A stretch of DNA of 64,000 bases from NCBI GenBank assembly GCA_963693285.1, contig OY848923.1, forward strand, positions 6,094,920 to 6,158,919, in the 5' to 3' direction. Origin of the DNA: Xestospongia muta (taxonomy: Eukaryota; Porifera; Demospongiae; Haplosclerida; Petrosiidae). Below, in pieces: positions 1 to 12,711 of this stretch. How positions within the stretch are numbered: position 1 is the stretch's first letter; the number at the start of each line of letters is the position of its first letter. The position numbers and the translations under genes were made by a program. Under the pieces are notes generated by a model. The model was not told the DNA's origin and did not search any database. It saw only the letters and a program-made list of their open reading frames with translations.

Positions 1-1994
1 AGAAATATTTATATGATAACTAGCAATATATGTTGTCAAATAAACCTTTGTTCCTTATAGAAAATGGTACTTCTGAGGCATCCACAAAAAGAGAATCATC
101 ATCAGATGATGAAGATTGTGACAGAGGAACCTGTTCAGGACTAGTACTACCACTGTGTACAATAACACCTTCAAACTGGGGACCAGTACTATCTTCATCA
201 TCATTATAACCTAATAGCCATTTTATTGGTCTCAAGACAGCTTTAACAATTGCTTTTAAAGAGAACTGAGTAGGAATACTGCCATATTGATCTCCAAGAG
301 GGAACTGTCCTCTATGCTCTAGTTTAAACTTGTACGGTAGTACAGGTTGATAGAGATCAGCTGTAACAAAACTGAGGTAATTAGTGTGTTCTTGTGTCTC
401 TAAAGATACACAATGTTGAATGGATAACTGGACAGGTTGAAGGAGGGTTCTGGAAACAGAAATGGAGTAAATAGCACTGACCAGTGATGTACCAGAGGGA
501 AACTCAAACTTTCCCCCTACAATTGCTGCAATAGATACTTCACATATTTCTCCAGGAGGTATTGTTCCATGAGGTACATTAATCCTCACACCATACTCCT
601 CCCAATTTAATAACTGAGTGTGTTCTCCTTGTATATAGAACAGTGTTTTACCAGCTATACAAACACCAGTACCATCAAGATACTCTAGTTGATCTAATAT
701 ATAAGATATATCAATGTTACTATATAATAGACTGACATACCAAGAGAAGGAACAAGATAGTTGAACTGACATTCAACATCTTTGGTAGTCACTGTATCAC
801 CTTTATCAGTGGGTAAAACAGATACTTGTGTACTGTCTTCTCCTATTTCTTCAATTGATAAATTAGTTTGTTTTAGCTCTTGTAAACCTAAAAATAATAT
901 AGACAGTAATACATAGTAATGTTCAGTGAAGATTTTATAAATTGTTTCAGTAATACAGTAAATGTGAAAATTTTGTACAAAATTATTTTTCCAATTACAA
1001 ATTAATTATTATAGAAATGAATAGTGTTATAGTAAAGATTATTTACTAATAACTAAACTAGTACCTGTAGTCTTTTCAGAACTTCTTAGCTGTTGAGTAG
1101 ATTGTTCTAGTTGTTTCTGTAGTGTTACTATGGTTTCTGCATTCTTGTGAAGTCTACGATTTAGTTGAGCTATAAAGCTATCCTTGTCTTTTACTAGAAC
1201 ATGTAGTTGTTGTAAGTCATGATGATCACTGGTAGTTGAGACTATAGTGTAATGAAATGATTGAATTAACACAATAACAACATTCATCCATCAATCTGTC
1301 AATACATCTGTCCATTCATCTATACACTATCAATCTATCTATCCATTGACCCTATATACATACATGTACATACATACACATGTACACTCACTCTGTTGAT
1401 TAGATTGTAGTGTTGTTATAATCTTATCCTTCTTTTTAAGTTCAGCTATATAGTGGTCATTCTCTTGTACTATAATGAAGTAAGTAACAACACTTAGTGA
1501 AATACAGTTTGTTTGTTCAATACATGAACAGGTACATGAATTGACTATCATTTGTTTGTCCATTTATTTATTTAATCATTCATCCATTCCTTCATTCAAT
1601 TATCCATCCTTTAATTCCATGTATCCTTCTGTCAAACTATCCATCCATTCTTTCATTCATCGGCAATCCTTTCATTAGTCCATACATGGCATTCATCTAT
1701 CCATCCATCCATTCATCCTACCCTGTTCAGATTCTAGTTCTAGTAGTCTCTCTTGAAGACTCTTTATGTTTTCTTGAGCAACTAAAAGATCATGTAGAAG
1801 AGTTTCATTATTAACTTGGGCACCTCCTTCTTCCTTGTCTTTTGGTTGCCAAGTCTCTAGATCAAAGTCAATGCCCTCCTTCCTACATCGCTTTCCATTA
1901 TTAAATCTCTCTATATCTTTGATGACTCCAGAAGGATCTGTTAGTCCATTTGAGTCTAGTACAAACCCTACTGACCATTGATCATCATTGAGGA
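1..1994 (-). CDS. Partial Kelch-family module: coiled coil + ZU5 (continues off left edge)
   Basis: Exons on the minus strand read 1994-1722, 1469-1392, 1241-1065, 887-741 and 693 to about 20, with consistent phase-1 joins. The first three encode a coil rich in Gln, Leu and Lys, starting with the family signature QWSVGFVLDSN. The last encodes a ZU5 domain (INVPHGTIPPGE, then GTSLVSA) ending in GSIPTQFSLKAIV. The Death exon that all longer paralogues carry between 1065 and 887 is absent, yet the reading frame stays open. No Kelch exons lie directly upstream of 1994. The exon at 1994 has the same entry phase as the exon at 4399, so it could be an alternative continuation of the Kelch gene at 3056-7926. 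UPA and later exons would lie outside the window. It could instead be a truncated duplicate. Confidence 0.7.
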
Positions 1995-2034
1995 CTATAT
2001 TAGAGAACACAACAGTACTAATATCAGTATACAA

Positions 2035-2789
2035 TGTAGTACTACTAGTATAACATATATGATAGTAATAAGACTATACTATGTAGTATATAACAAGGTC
2101 ACCTGTTATATAACAGTACATGTATTATACACTACATGTAACATTACCTATACTTACATGATGTACATGTAATAGTAACTAAAACATATAAACAACACTA
2201 CACATGTAGTCACAAATGTATACACACAATGTTAGTAATACCACCAGTTTGATGTAAACTGGACTGAATGTACACACAATAAAGAAAATATTACTTGTTA
2301 TGCATTCTCTTTGTGTACATTAACAGAACTATGGAGCAGGCTCACCGAGACTCTGGGGAAACATAGACTGGGTATCCTGGGATATCTCTCTTGGTTTGTT
2401 GTTGAAGGTTAGCTGTTCCATAATCAGTTACTTTAGTTTTAAAACTATCATTAACTGATGGTTCTAACAGGACAGTAGTCTGTTAATGTCTCAATAGATA
2501 ATGGGGTCTGACATGGAAGTAGTTCAAGAACTGAAGCTACATTATGAGGCATGATCTCTGTAAGAATAATGAGTTTATTCACTCTGGTAACTCCAATAAA
2601 ACTTGGGCAAGATTATAGAAGCATTATTCATTTTTCTATTCAGCTGGTCATAGTCTGAGATCATAACAGACTTAGCAGTCACACTTAGACATTGGAAGAC
2701 ACTTTATCATATGATCTATCATCTAACAACTTGCTGTGTCATGGTCACCTCCTGTGTACCCACCATCCAATCCTTTTGAGAAACCTGTT
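2035..2789. other. Duplicated intronic/intergenic sequence
   Basis: No gene is seen. About 2035-2290 nearly repeats about 4440-4690, which shows that a block carrying the QWSVGFVLDSN exon and its upstream intron was copied within unit A. The similarity stops near 2290. Confidence 0.55.
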
Positions 2790-2996
2790 CTAACTCTTTT
2801 TCAAGGTATATTTATTGAGCCTGCTCTGTTTGCTGAAGTCACTGAAAAAGACAAAGATTACTTTGCTGACATTGTCTTGTCTTGTCTCTTGTACCTCATC
2901 TACAGACTGCTGTAAGTCCATTATATAACATGGGCAAGGAATCAAAAATATAAATTTAAATTTTTTTGCTACATGAAAATTTTCACTACAGGTCAT
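2790..2996 (-). pseudogene. Degenerate coiled-coil exon remnant
   Basis: This is a decayed relative of the Gln-rich coil at 30125-30533, recognisable by DLQQSVDEVQETRQ and a following DFSKQ. As in unit C, it lies just downstream of a terminal Death exon on the minus strand. No credible splice sites or start codon support it. Confidence 0.4.
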
Positions 2997-3055
2997 AATA
3001 GAGTCTTAAAATATAACATAAGATATATTATAGTGTTAAATTTTTCGACAGTTAG

Positions 3056-6000
3056 TTAGTTTTCTTTTTCCATGTAATAATGAAAATGTTTATCTTCTTT
3101 CAGCCAATTCCTTATCTTTTCTCCAAGGTCTAAATTCTTTCCAAAAGTGACACCTTCCACAGACTCTATGATAGTATTCCAAGTGACAGGAGAACAACGT
3201 GTTTGTATCCATCGTCTTAAAATATTGTTTAAATTTATAATGTCATCATCATTGGGTTTAAATCCTTCCACAAATTCATCATCAATATCAAGTGCAAGAG
3301 CTAGCTGTATATGTTTGTGTCCATATTCACCCAAGAGTTTCACAACATGACTCTGTTTAGGTTTCTTGTCTAGTACTTCGTTAATATCATTTTCTATAAT
3401 AGAGAATACAATAAATACTGCATATTTGCATTACTGAGGTGAGAACTTAAATAAGACATTAAAGCTATAAATACAATTTTGTATAGAACTATTAATATAC
3501 TTACTTCCTTTTGTAGAATCAGCGTTTACCGCTGCTTTACAATGTGTAGATGTGGTCATCTCAGTCTTATCTATTAAAGTATATAAACTATATATTTGAT
3601 ATTTACTTGTTACAAAAAGTTGAACTGGGTACAAAAGTTAAATCTTTAGTTAATATAATATTTAATATTTGTTTTAATTAATTCCTCATTCCTCTCCATT
3701 AAATGATTGAATTAATATAATAGCAACATTCATCCATCAATCTGTCAATACATCTGTCCATTCATACATACACTATCCATGTATCTATCCATTGACTCTA
3801 TATACATGCATGTACAAATATACACATGTACACTCACCCTGTTGATTAAATTGCTCTAGTTGTTTTCGTAGTGTTGTTATGATCTCATCCTTCTTTTGAA
3901 GTTCAGCTATATAGTGGTCATTCTCTTGGACTATAGTGAAGAAAGTAACAAAACTTAGTGAAATACAGTTTGTTTGTTCAATATATGAACAGGTACATGA
4001 ATTGACTATCCTTTGTTTTGTCCATTTATTTATTTAATCATTCATCCATTCCTTCATTCGTTTATCCATCCTTTAATTCCATGTATCCTTCCATCAAACT
4101 GCCCATCCATCCTTTCATTCATCTTGTCATACTTTTGTTAGTCTACAGTGGCATCCTACCTTGTTCAGATTGTAGTTCTAGTACTCTCTCTTCAAGACTC
4201 TTTATGTTTTGTTGAGCAATTAAGACATCGTTATTATAACTAGGAGCTTTCTTTGTTAATGAGTTATTTTGACATTGTTCTATCCATTCTTTCCTTACTT
4301 CTGCAAATCTTTTTAACACTCTTTGTTGATATTTATTAGTTGAAGCCAGATCATTAGAGTCTAGTACAAACCCTACTGACCATTGACCACCATAGAGGAC
4401 TATATGAGAGAACACAACAAATCTAATGTCAGTATACAATGTAGTACTACTAGTATAACATATATGATAGTAATATGACTATACTATATAGTATATAACA
4501 ACGTCACCTGTTATATAACAGTACATGTATTATACACTACATGTAACATTACCTATACTTACATGATGTACATGTAATAGTAACTAAACATATAAACAAT
4601 ACTACACATGTAGTCACAAATGTATACACACAATGTTAGTAATACTACCAGTTTGATGTAGACTGGACTGAATGTACACACAATAAAGGAAATATTAGTG
4701 GTTATCATTAAATGAGTACTTACTACATCAAATATCTATAACTTATGGGAGTTAAATATATGTGGTCATTAGGTAATACATTTCTATTTGTATACATTCA
4801 ACAGAACTATTATAACTATATGTGTATATACATGTATATAGTTCTTATGATATATAATATCAAGTTAACATTGACCACACCTACTAACAGTACTACAGAG
4901 GTAAAATTCAAAAGAGAAGGTTATAGTTTGTAATATATTACCATATGATAATAACCTCTACCACACCCACTTAATAACCTATACAATATCCATTGTGTCT
5001 TATGTTACATGTAGTCAATGTAATATCTATATAGTGTGTGTAATGACTTACTAACCTAGTTCAAACATCATTGTCATATTGGGGTCTGTGACAGCTACTT
5101 CTTTGAACCATACATGACCTCCTATAACTATTAACCATACACAATGTGGTCCCATGATGAATGTTGATAGAGAGTGGAAACATCTCTCAGTGACAGAGTC
5201 AGGTAGATTAATCTGTAGTATGTAGAGACAAAATATTATTACATCATTTATATGTGTATACAGATTGGAGAGCTATATTATAGTAATAGTTATTGGTATG
5301 ATATTAAAACTGACAATTACTTGGTAACTTGTTACAAAGAGATAAATATCATCACAAATGTTAACTCACAAAGTAATATAATGTTAATATTATTTTCATT
5401 TATATAACCATTTATACATTATCTTACTCTAACATGTTCTACTTAGTTTGTTTGCTCTGTTTAAGGTATTTTTCATGGTCCACGGGAATAACAGTACAAT
5501 GGTAAGCTAAATTATACCAAAACACTTTAGATACATACTCAATAACATTTAAAAAAAGTAACATTCCTAGTGAGCACTGATATATACTAAAACAAAGGTC
5601 ATAATTGTGGTTCAAGTGAACCCACCTACATAACTCCACAATGTCCTAAGGTTAATTTTATAATCTATAGATTAAGTAGACTATAATTATATAATAACAC
5701 TAAAGATAACAACATATTATAGTATATCAGTAGTAAATGGATATGATTTATTATACTTCTAAATATATGGACAGTTACATGTACTAACTTAGTAACTATC
5801 ATTGTACAATAAATTAGAGATAATATGGTATATTATCAATGACATACCTTTGTCCATGACTTCTCATTAATATCCAGTATCCAAAAGTCCTTTAATGTTT
5901 TACGATTATTATCCCGTCCACCTATCATTGCTAGTATAGGTGATATTGGTCCAGTGATAATACTAGTAGCATGATACCACCTTTCCTCTGGCCACTGTAC

Positions 6001-7926
6001 TACTAGGTCAGGTTTAGCTATAATCTGCCAGTGCTAGATAGACAAATGAACTCAACTAACACTCATTATATAACATGTTATCAGTAAGTGTATGAATGAT
6101 AATATAACTTACCACTGTATAGTTGTTGATATCCAGTATATAGAGTGTATTAGATGCTGTGCCTTCAACTCTACCACCAAAGATGATTGCTCTTGTATTG
6201 TTTACTGCTTCTATAACAAAGCCAGTATTAGGTGGCATACACTGTCCAATAATCTCAGGTATGATCCATTGACCTAAAATGAGAACACACTCATCATTAT
6301 ACTTGTATCATAATAGTAGTTGATAATCCATCATGACACAATGATCAGTAAAATGTATTATTACTACCTAGCAGTATATGTCAGGTAGTCCTATAATTGT
6401 TTTGGACCATATGGAATCTCTCTCTAAATATTTATTGTATATGTGCACTTTAGTAAATTTAATATATTGTTGTATGTGACTTTCAAAAACAACAAATGAA
6501 ATTAAACTACATTCTATAACCACAGACACATATAATAACTAATGAATTTTATTAACCAGTGTTACTACAATGGGTACAACCGATAACATTCATTAGCTTG
6601 CTTCATTACCTAACATTTTATAGCTATAGTTGTCCATAGATACTGCTATTAGTTATACAATCTTTATAACTCTAGTCAATGTTTCACTGTGAAGTGAGTA
6701 CGTATCTTATAAAACAATTATAGAATGATTTTTTTAAATTAATAGCTTTTATTAATTATAACAACAATCACATTTCTCTTTATATGTATTGTAATATTTT
6801 GATAAACTTAAATTACAGAGCCAATCTAATAAACTCAGTAATGACCTTTAATAATTACTGAATTATAAACTACAATATAATGTTGTGATAATAGAATATA
6901 CTAATATATTATTATTTTAATTTATATGTACTACAGTTATATAATGTTAGTACTTAATATAACTAGTACAGAGAACATATAATAATACATCATATAATAA
7001 TTACATGTAGTGACACTGACTGTAATAAGTGATATCTGATAGTATAATATGATATATTAATATTATTACCTGTTTTCAGGTCATAGATATTATGTTCATT
7101 AGTAGATACACTACCACTACAATACTGATAATATTGAGCTTGTGGTAATTGTGTAGAGGGTGGGGATCCATGACCTCCAATAATTAAAAGACAATGATGT
7201 TCTGCTCGTTCACTTGACATAATACCACCATAGCCTCTCTTCATCACTGTTATACTGTCATCAGTAGATTGTAGTTGGGTCCAGGTGAGGGTAGAAATAT
7301 TTAATTTATTCAGACTGTTATGGTGACACTGGTCGTGTTGACACCAACCGCCGAAAAAATAAATATTGTTATTTGATGAAGTACACAAGTACCCTTTCAC
7401 CCCTAGAGGGGGACTACCGTTCGTTGGTCTAGAGTTCCATATGCCAGAGGTAATGTTGAATATTGCAATCTGTGATGTTAGTCTTCTCTTCTCATCATTA
7501 TTGTGCACTAAAGGTACGTCATTCCCACCCCAAAGGTACAGGTTATCTCCTATCACTTGAGTTCTATGTTCAACTCTTCTATCAAGCTTGTATTGTCCTG
7601 TAGAGAATGATATGTATCATATCTTGAGATCAGGTTACAGTATAAGGTAATATACCTACAGTATGTCATCACATCTACTACAAGACTTGTACAAAGGCTA
7701 TACTAATTATATACTTGACATATACTTCACAAACCTAACCCTCATCATCTACTATATATTATGATACATGTAGTCCATACATTATACTAGTCTCACTAGT
7801 CAGACACTCATTGTAGAGAAAGAGGGTTTAGTTAGTGAGACTACATAATCCCTACAAGTGTAGATATTGTACTACTACTAATTAAGGTAGTACATGACAT
7901 CTAGTAACATTACCTGAAGTAGCCAT
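3056..7926 (-). CDS. Kelch-coiled coil-Death protein (unit A, short form)
   Basis: Nine exons, 7926-7914, 7597-7070, 6273-6113, 6033-5848, 5212-5056, 4399-4160, 3930-3838, 3570-3505 and 3393-3056, sum to 1782 nt, i.e. 593 residues plus stop. The start ATG gives MATSG and matches the starts of the three paralogues. Residues 1-348 hold six Kelch repeats, each marked by a hydrophobic run and double Gly (YLWGGN, IYFFGGW, LIIGGHG, AIIFGG, AMIGG, IVIGG). A coil of about 110 residues follows. The C-terminus is a Death-fold domain (LALALDIDDEFVEGF then WNTIIESVE). Unlike the copies at 20.8-27.3, 30.7-38.3 and 42.0-52.4 kb, this form skips the first Death, ZU5 and UPA. A Kelch sensor coupled to a Death adaptor is inferred from the family; the ligand is unknown. 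Confidence 0.85.
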
Positions 7927-8286
7927 TTACCAATAAATAGGTCAGTGAAAGAATATCTGCACGAGTCAGTTATCACACCCTAATTATTGTTGGGTCAACT
8001 TGGGTGGGGCTGATATAGATAGTGTCACATGATCATGATACGAGCCACTCCCCTAATTTTTCATTGCTGCTGTTAACAGAAAGCTAAAAATCAAGGTAGA
8101 CTCAGTTTACTATAGGTGAGCGTGTAATATTGTAAAAGTATTGTATTAATGTCACTATGTGTCTGTATTACTGGATATAAGTACTATAATAAATTATATA
8201 TAACTATGTACTTGTTCAATGTACCATAACTAACTTAATTACCATATTGTATTGTGTGTAACTGTATTACTTATTTTACTACACAG
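7927..8286. promoter_or_regulatory. Shared divergent promoter, unit A
   Basis: The minus-strand Kelch gene starts at 7926. A plus-strand untranslated first exon ends at 8115 (TTTACTATAG followed by GTGAGC). The stretch between is strongly conserved in units B, C and D, more so than nearby introns. It contains TCACATGA at 8025-8032, an E-box variant like the M-box/CLEAR sites of MITF/TFE factors, and a GTTGGGTCAACTTGGGTGG block. No TATA box was assigned. Its bidirectional role is inferred from geometry and conservation. Confidence 0.6.
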
Positions 8287-8441
8287 AGAAAGATATACAA
8301 ATTATTGCAGAGTTAGTAGTGATTCAGATGATGATTCAGATATTAATGAGATATTAATGAGACCTGTAATTAAAGTGACTCCTAAAGATGGATGAACAAA
8401 AACACAAAATAAACTCAGACATTGCTGATCCATACAGAGAG
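8287..8441 (+). pseudogene. Leader exon with remnant of a C2-like gene, unit A
   Basis: The exon opens after CACAG and ends at a GTAAGT donor. Its first part reads VSSDSDDDSDINEILMRP then KVTPKDG and stops, matching the acidic linker of the C2-like gene near 53.4 kb. The initiating ATG of that gene (ATTATGGCAG) is ATTGCAG here. A short frame starting at 8388, MDEQKHKINSDIADPYRE, stays open to the donor in units A, B and C. It could be a leader peptide start, but its phase does not fit the receptor exon at 10621. Confidence 0.45.
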
Positions 8442-8934
8442 GTAAGTGATAATATTATAGATCAAGATTTATACATTGAGACTGTTCAGTGTAAAATATA
8501 TTGATAACCATATTAACAATATTACTAAGTACATTTATTATAGTTTACTACAATACATGTATGTACTTTGTATGTATATAGTCAGGTAAGATTTGTGGTT
8601 GGTAATATAAACTTATAATATATATTAATAGGTTTTCTAACCACAGATCACACATACTATTATATTAACATGTATAAGACCTGTATAGTCTAGTAGATAA
8701 TTTAATGAAATAACCAAGAAAGAAATAGATTTAATAGCAAGATTAAAATTGACAATTGTAGACTCTAACTTTAACAAACAATTCAATGTAGGTTCATGTG
8801 ACATACTAAATAATAGTTTGATATTCATTTCAAAAATTGACTAAATGGTCTATTTAAAACTTCTACCAATATTTCCTACTATACCATAGTGTCCTTAGTA
8901 TAGAGATGTTACTACAGTATAATTTAGTTTACTG

Positions 8935-8935
<1 letters not shown>

Positions 8936-9021
<86 letters not shown>
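8936..9021. repeat. (TC)n microsatellite
   Basis: About 86 bp of pure TC just upstream of the degenerate first Ig exon, in the position of an acceptor polypyrimidine tract. Confidence 0.95.
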
Positions 9022-9024
<3 letters not shown>

Positions 9025-9299
9025 TCACGCCAGAACCTCTTGATGTACCAATTGGAAAAGATATGAAAATTGTTAGTCATTTATGAGGGAGGTTACCCTG
9101 ATCCTACAGTGACATGGACCCGTAATATTGATGGAGTAGTCCCAAATGTTCTAAATGGCAGAGAGCTAGTGTATCAGGATAACGTAAACTTAATTTAACT
9201 CTATTTAATGTTACATTACAAGATGGAGTGGTCTACGTACTAAATGTTACAAATACTGTGGGCTCTATTCAACTGGAATTCATTGTATCAATACTAGGT
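9017..9299 (+). pseudogene. Decayed first Ig-like exon of the RPTP, unit A
   Basis: The sequence is clearly an Ig domain exon (GGYPDPTVTWTR, then LNVTNTVGS). It needs at least two frame changes to read through, near 9075 and 9185. The AG that should follow the TC tract is missing; unit B keeps TTATAG there. It still has a plausible donor at 9299. Compare the intact start of the same exon at 28323. Either the exon is skipped in the expressed receptor or the true N-terminus lies elsewhere. Confidence 0.6.
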
Positions 9300-10099
9300 A
9301 AGTCTATAGAGTAATAAATAATGATAAATAAAGAAGAAGTGCTCCGAATAAGACCCTCTCATTTGTTATAATATAACACTGACACCTCTATACTAAGGAT
9401 AGTTTTATAGTGAAAACAGTGTTCTATAGATGAAGTCTTATTTACTGGTCAAGGAGTAGACTCTACTATATAACAATGGTCTTCAGTCACTGACATTATT
9501 TACTTAAAAGTAGTTAAAGCTTTGTATTATAAGAACAGCTGTCTATGTTTACTGTCAATGTACTATAGTAAACATGACACATGCTATGACTGTCTTAATA
9601 TATGGACTGTTAATACAGAGGTTGTATAATACAGCAATTAAAGTATACATGTTGTAATTGCCATTTGTTGTTGATGAATACACTGTCATTGATGTAGAAG
9701 TTAGCATTGTCAATACAGAGGTCATTATTAAGTATATTTGTTGTGTTTGTCATTACTTGTCAAAATTTTAGTTGATATAAGTATTGTAAATGTCTTTGAG
9801 AAAGGTGTGTTCTAATAGTAGTTTGTATAGTGTATGGTTTCCACCCTCTAAATGGATGGATTGATAGATGAATGGATGGATGCTGTTAGCCAGAGTTTTA
9901 GAGTATTGATTTTGGATGTTTTACTGTATAACGAATGGTTTGATAATTAGATTAATGGATTGTTACAATTTTAGAACACAAACAATATTATTATATAAAA
10001 AAATATATTATATGACAATAATCTAGTCAATTATACTAGACAACTAACTACCCATTTGAGCTTATTAGTAATAATTATGTTTTATTTGAAATTTAGAAT

Positions 10100-10300
10100 G
10101 CTACCATTGCTTACCTGATATATAGTGAACTAGCTACCTTAAACAGTACCCACTGCTTACCTGATATATAGTGAACTAGCTACCTTTAACAGTATCCACT
10201 GCTTACCCGATATATAGTGAACTAGCTACCTTTAACAGTACCCATTGCTCACCCGATATATAGTGAACTAGCTACCTTTAATAGTATCCATTGCTTACCA
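10100..10300. repeat. Minisatellite, about 46-47 bp unit, 4 copies
   Basis: Four near-identical units containing GATATATAGTGAACTAGCTA, starting near 10108, 10154, 10201 and 10247, inside the intron before the Ig exon at 10621. Confidence 0.85.
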
Positions 10301-10561
10301 GTGAATCATTGTCTCCAAGTTGAAATCAATTAGTCCAATACAAATAAACTGACTGTACTATAGGAAGAAGTACATGTACATATACCTCTGGGTTGTCCAA
10401 CATGTATTTAGACAAACCAGTGTGTATACAAGTAGTAGACAAGATCATACCTCAGACTGTGGACTATTGTCTACTGGTAAACACTATCCCATCTGTGTCT
10501 GGTTCTCACAACCTGACCTGTAAACCATCTTGTTGACTAGTATGTCTGTACATTGACCACT

Positions 10562-10618
<57 letters not shown>
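10562..10618. repeat. (TC)n microsatellite at a splice acceptor
   Basis: A TC run of about 55 bp ends in TAG at 10620, the acceptor of the Ig exon. The repeat therefore doubles as the polypyrimidine tract. Confidence 0.9.
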
Positions 10619-10619
<1 letters not shown>

Positions 10620-10620
10620 G

Positions 10621-11157
10621 TCCCTCCCACATTATCTCGTCTTTCAAATAAAATGTCTTATCGTCGTGTTGGTGATTCTGTTACATTTCATGTTGGTATA
10701 TCTGTTGCACAACCTCCAGTTACTCACAGTGATCTAATTTGGGAAGGAAACAACATTAAGCCTGGACAGCTAACGATGTCACTAGAGGAAGAGGTTGCTG
10801 TTATTGTGATAAATAATTTAAATGTACAAAACACAGGAGAAGGAAGACTATTAGTTGTTCATCCAGCTGAGAATGGATCAGAGATCTTTAATCTGACAGT
10901 TTGGAGTAAGTACTAATATGTGGGCAGTGTAGCATGGAGGGAGAAATATTTTGGGAACCTTTTACTACATGACATCAAGTGATGATCTAGTACATGGTGT
11001 ATTCTGTATCCTTGTTCATGATTTAGTATTCTATTACCCATTTCAATACACATTGACCTATTTTGGTATGAAATATGATTTTGACTGTAGTGCAGTGTTG
11101 TTATGAATATTGCTAGTTATTAGTACATGTAGCTGAAACAAACAATCATGTTTATAA

Positions 11158-11199
<42 letters not shown>

Positions 11200-12663
11200 C
11201 TCATAGACACTCCTTCTCCACCATCTACGTTCACTGCTTCACAAACACACACTTGTACTATATTATTGTCTTGGGACGTTATATCTCCACCATCTGATCC
11301 AAACACAGCTGAAACTGATCAAGTGAAGATAGAATATCGTAGCTGTCCCTCTACTTCTGATGATCACAATTGTACTGATTCTTCATGGCATTTAGAGGGT
11401 GTATACCCATCCTCTGTTAACAGTACTGAACTTCGTTTATTTCCAAACTTGTTTTACAAGTTTCAGGCAAGTAGTAACAACAGTCTTATAGGGTGTGGAG
11501 AGTCAGTGATTACAAGGGAATATATCAAGTCTGATGTTAGAGGTAAGACTATTGATATAAAAATATCATTGAAATGTTAGTGACAGCTCACCTCTCTTGT
11601 AATTCATTATCTGCCTTGTTTTAAACCTATGATGACTGGTCCACTGTCTGGCATACTTCAGACTTCTCCCATGTCCTTTATGCTTCAAAATCTTTTTTTC
11701 TAAAATACCTAGATTTCTTATTGGCCATACATCAAAGATACTATTTCAAAGGAGAGATAAATGCCTTTACTTTGATCATAACTCATTGATCAGATAACAT
11801 AGTATTACTTCAGTATTTCCATATAGTAATAGTATGAGTTGATATGTTCTTCATTGTTCAACCTTTTCCTCTACTATATGGTCTCCCTCTCTTACCACAA
11901 GTCTACAATGACTAGTGGTCTTTACAATATAGACACTGTTTGTCTAAATATTGAGCCACACATACCACTTGTAAGCTACCTTGTGGTCCTTTTTATCATT
12001 TGTAGCTGTACTGATTACCTGTATAGTACAGTGATATTGACTATGTCCACTGTGGCTGTATTGGTAATATTACCTGTATAATACAGTAATATTGACTATG
12101 GCTGTATTGGTAATATTACCTGTATAGTACAATGATATCAACTGTGGCTGTATTGGTAATATTCCCTGTAAAGTACAGTAATATCAACTGTGGCTGTATT
12201 GGTAATATTCCCTATATAATACAGTGATATCTACTATGGCTGTATTGGTAATATTCCCTATATAATACAGTGATATCTACTATGGCTGTATTGGTAATAT
12301 TACCTGTGATATACATATCATTGAATTCTTATAACTGTTGTACTATTGCAAGCTCATACACAAATAGATTGGTTACAGCTATTGTTAAGTTAGTGTAATG
12401 CAGAGCCTTTTTAAAATGGTTTGACTATTGTTGCTATGGTTACTTAGTGATATTTAACCTTATGTTTATGATGTAAGAACACTGGAGGTGTTTCATGAGG
12501 CTGACAATTAATTAATTCAGTCTTATCTATTAGATTATCAAAGCTTGGTTTTGATACATAAAGGTCTTGTTACTACAAGGTTAGGTATTGTAGCAGTGAG
12601 GAGGAGTTTGTTATTATATGATGATTAATATGATCTGTCACCTCTGAAGAATGAAATATTAGA

Positions 12664-12711
<48 letters not shown>

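Noticed and set aside
1560..1720. ATCC/GGAT tetranucleotide runs in many introns as a functional element
   Set aside because: Degenerate simple repeats recurring throughout; they travel with the duplicated introns and show no structure beyond that.
4745..4933. Plus-strand frame repeated at 34905-35093
   Set aside because: Lies in a conserved intron on the opposite strand; low-complexity Tyr/Ile content and no splice or domain signal.
7366..7560. Plus-strand frames opposite Kelch exon 2 (also near 26910, 37777) and opposite exon 3
   Set aside because: Conserved only because the sense-strand Kelch exons are conserved; no independent features.
8895..9080. Arg-Glu-rich minus-strand frame
   Set aside because: Translation of the TC tract at 8936-9021.
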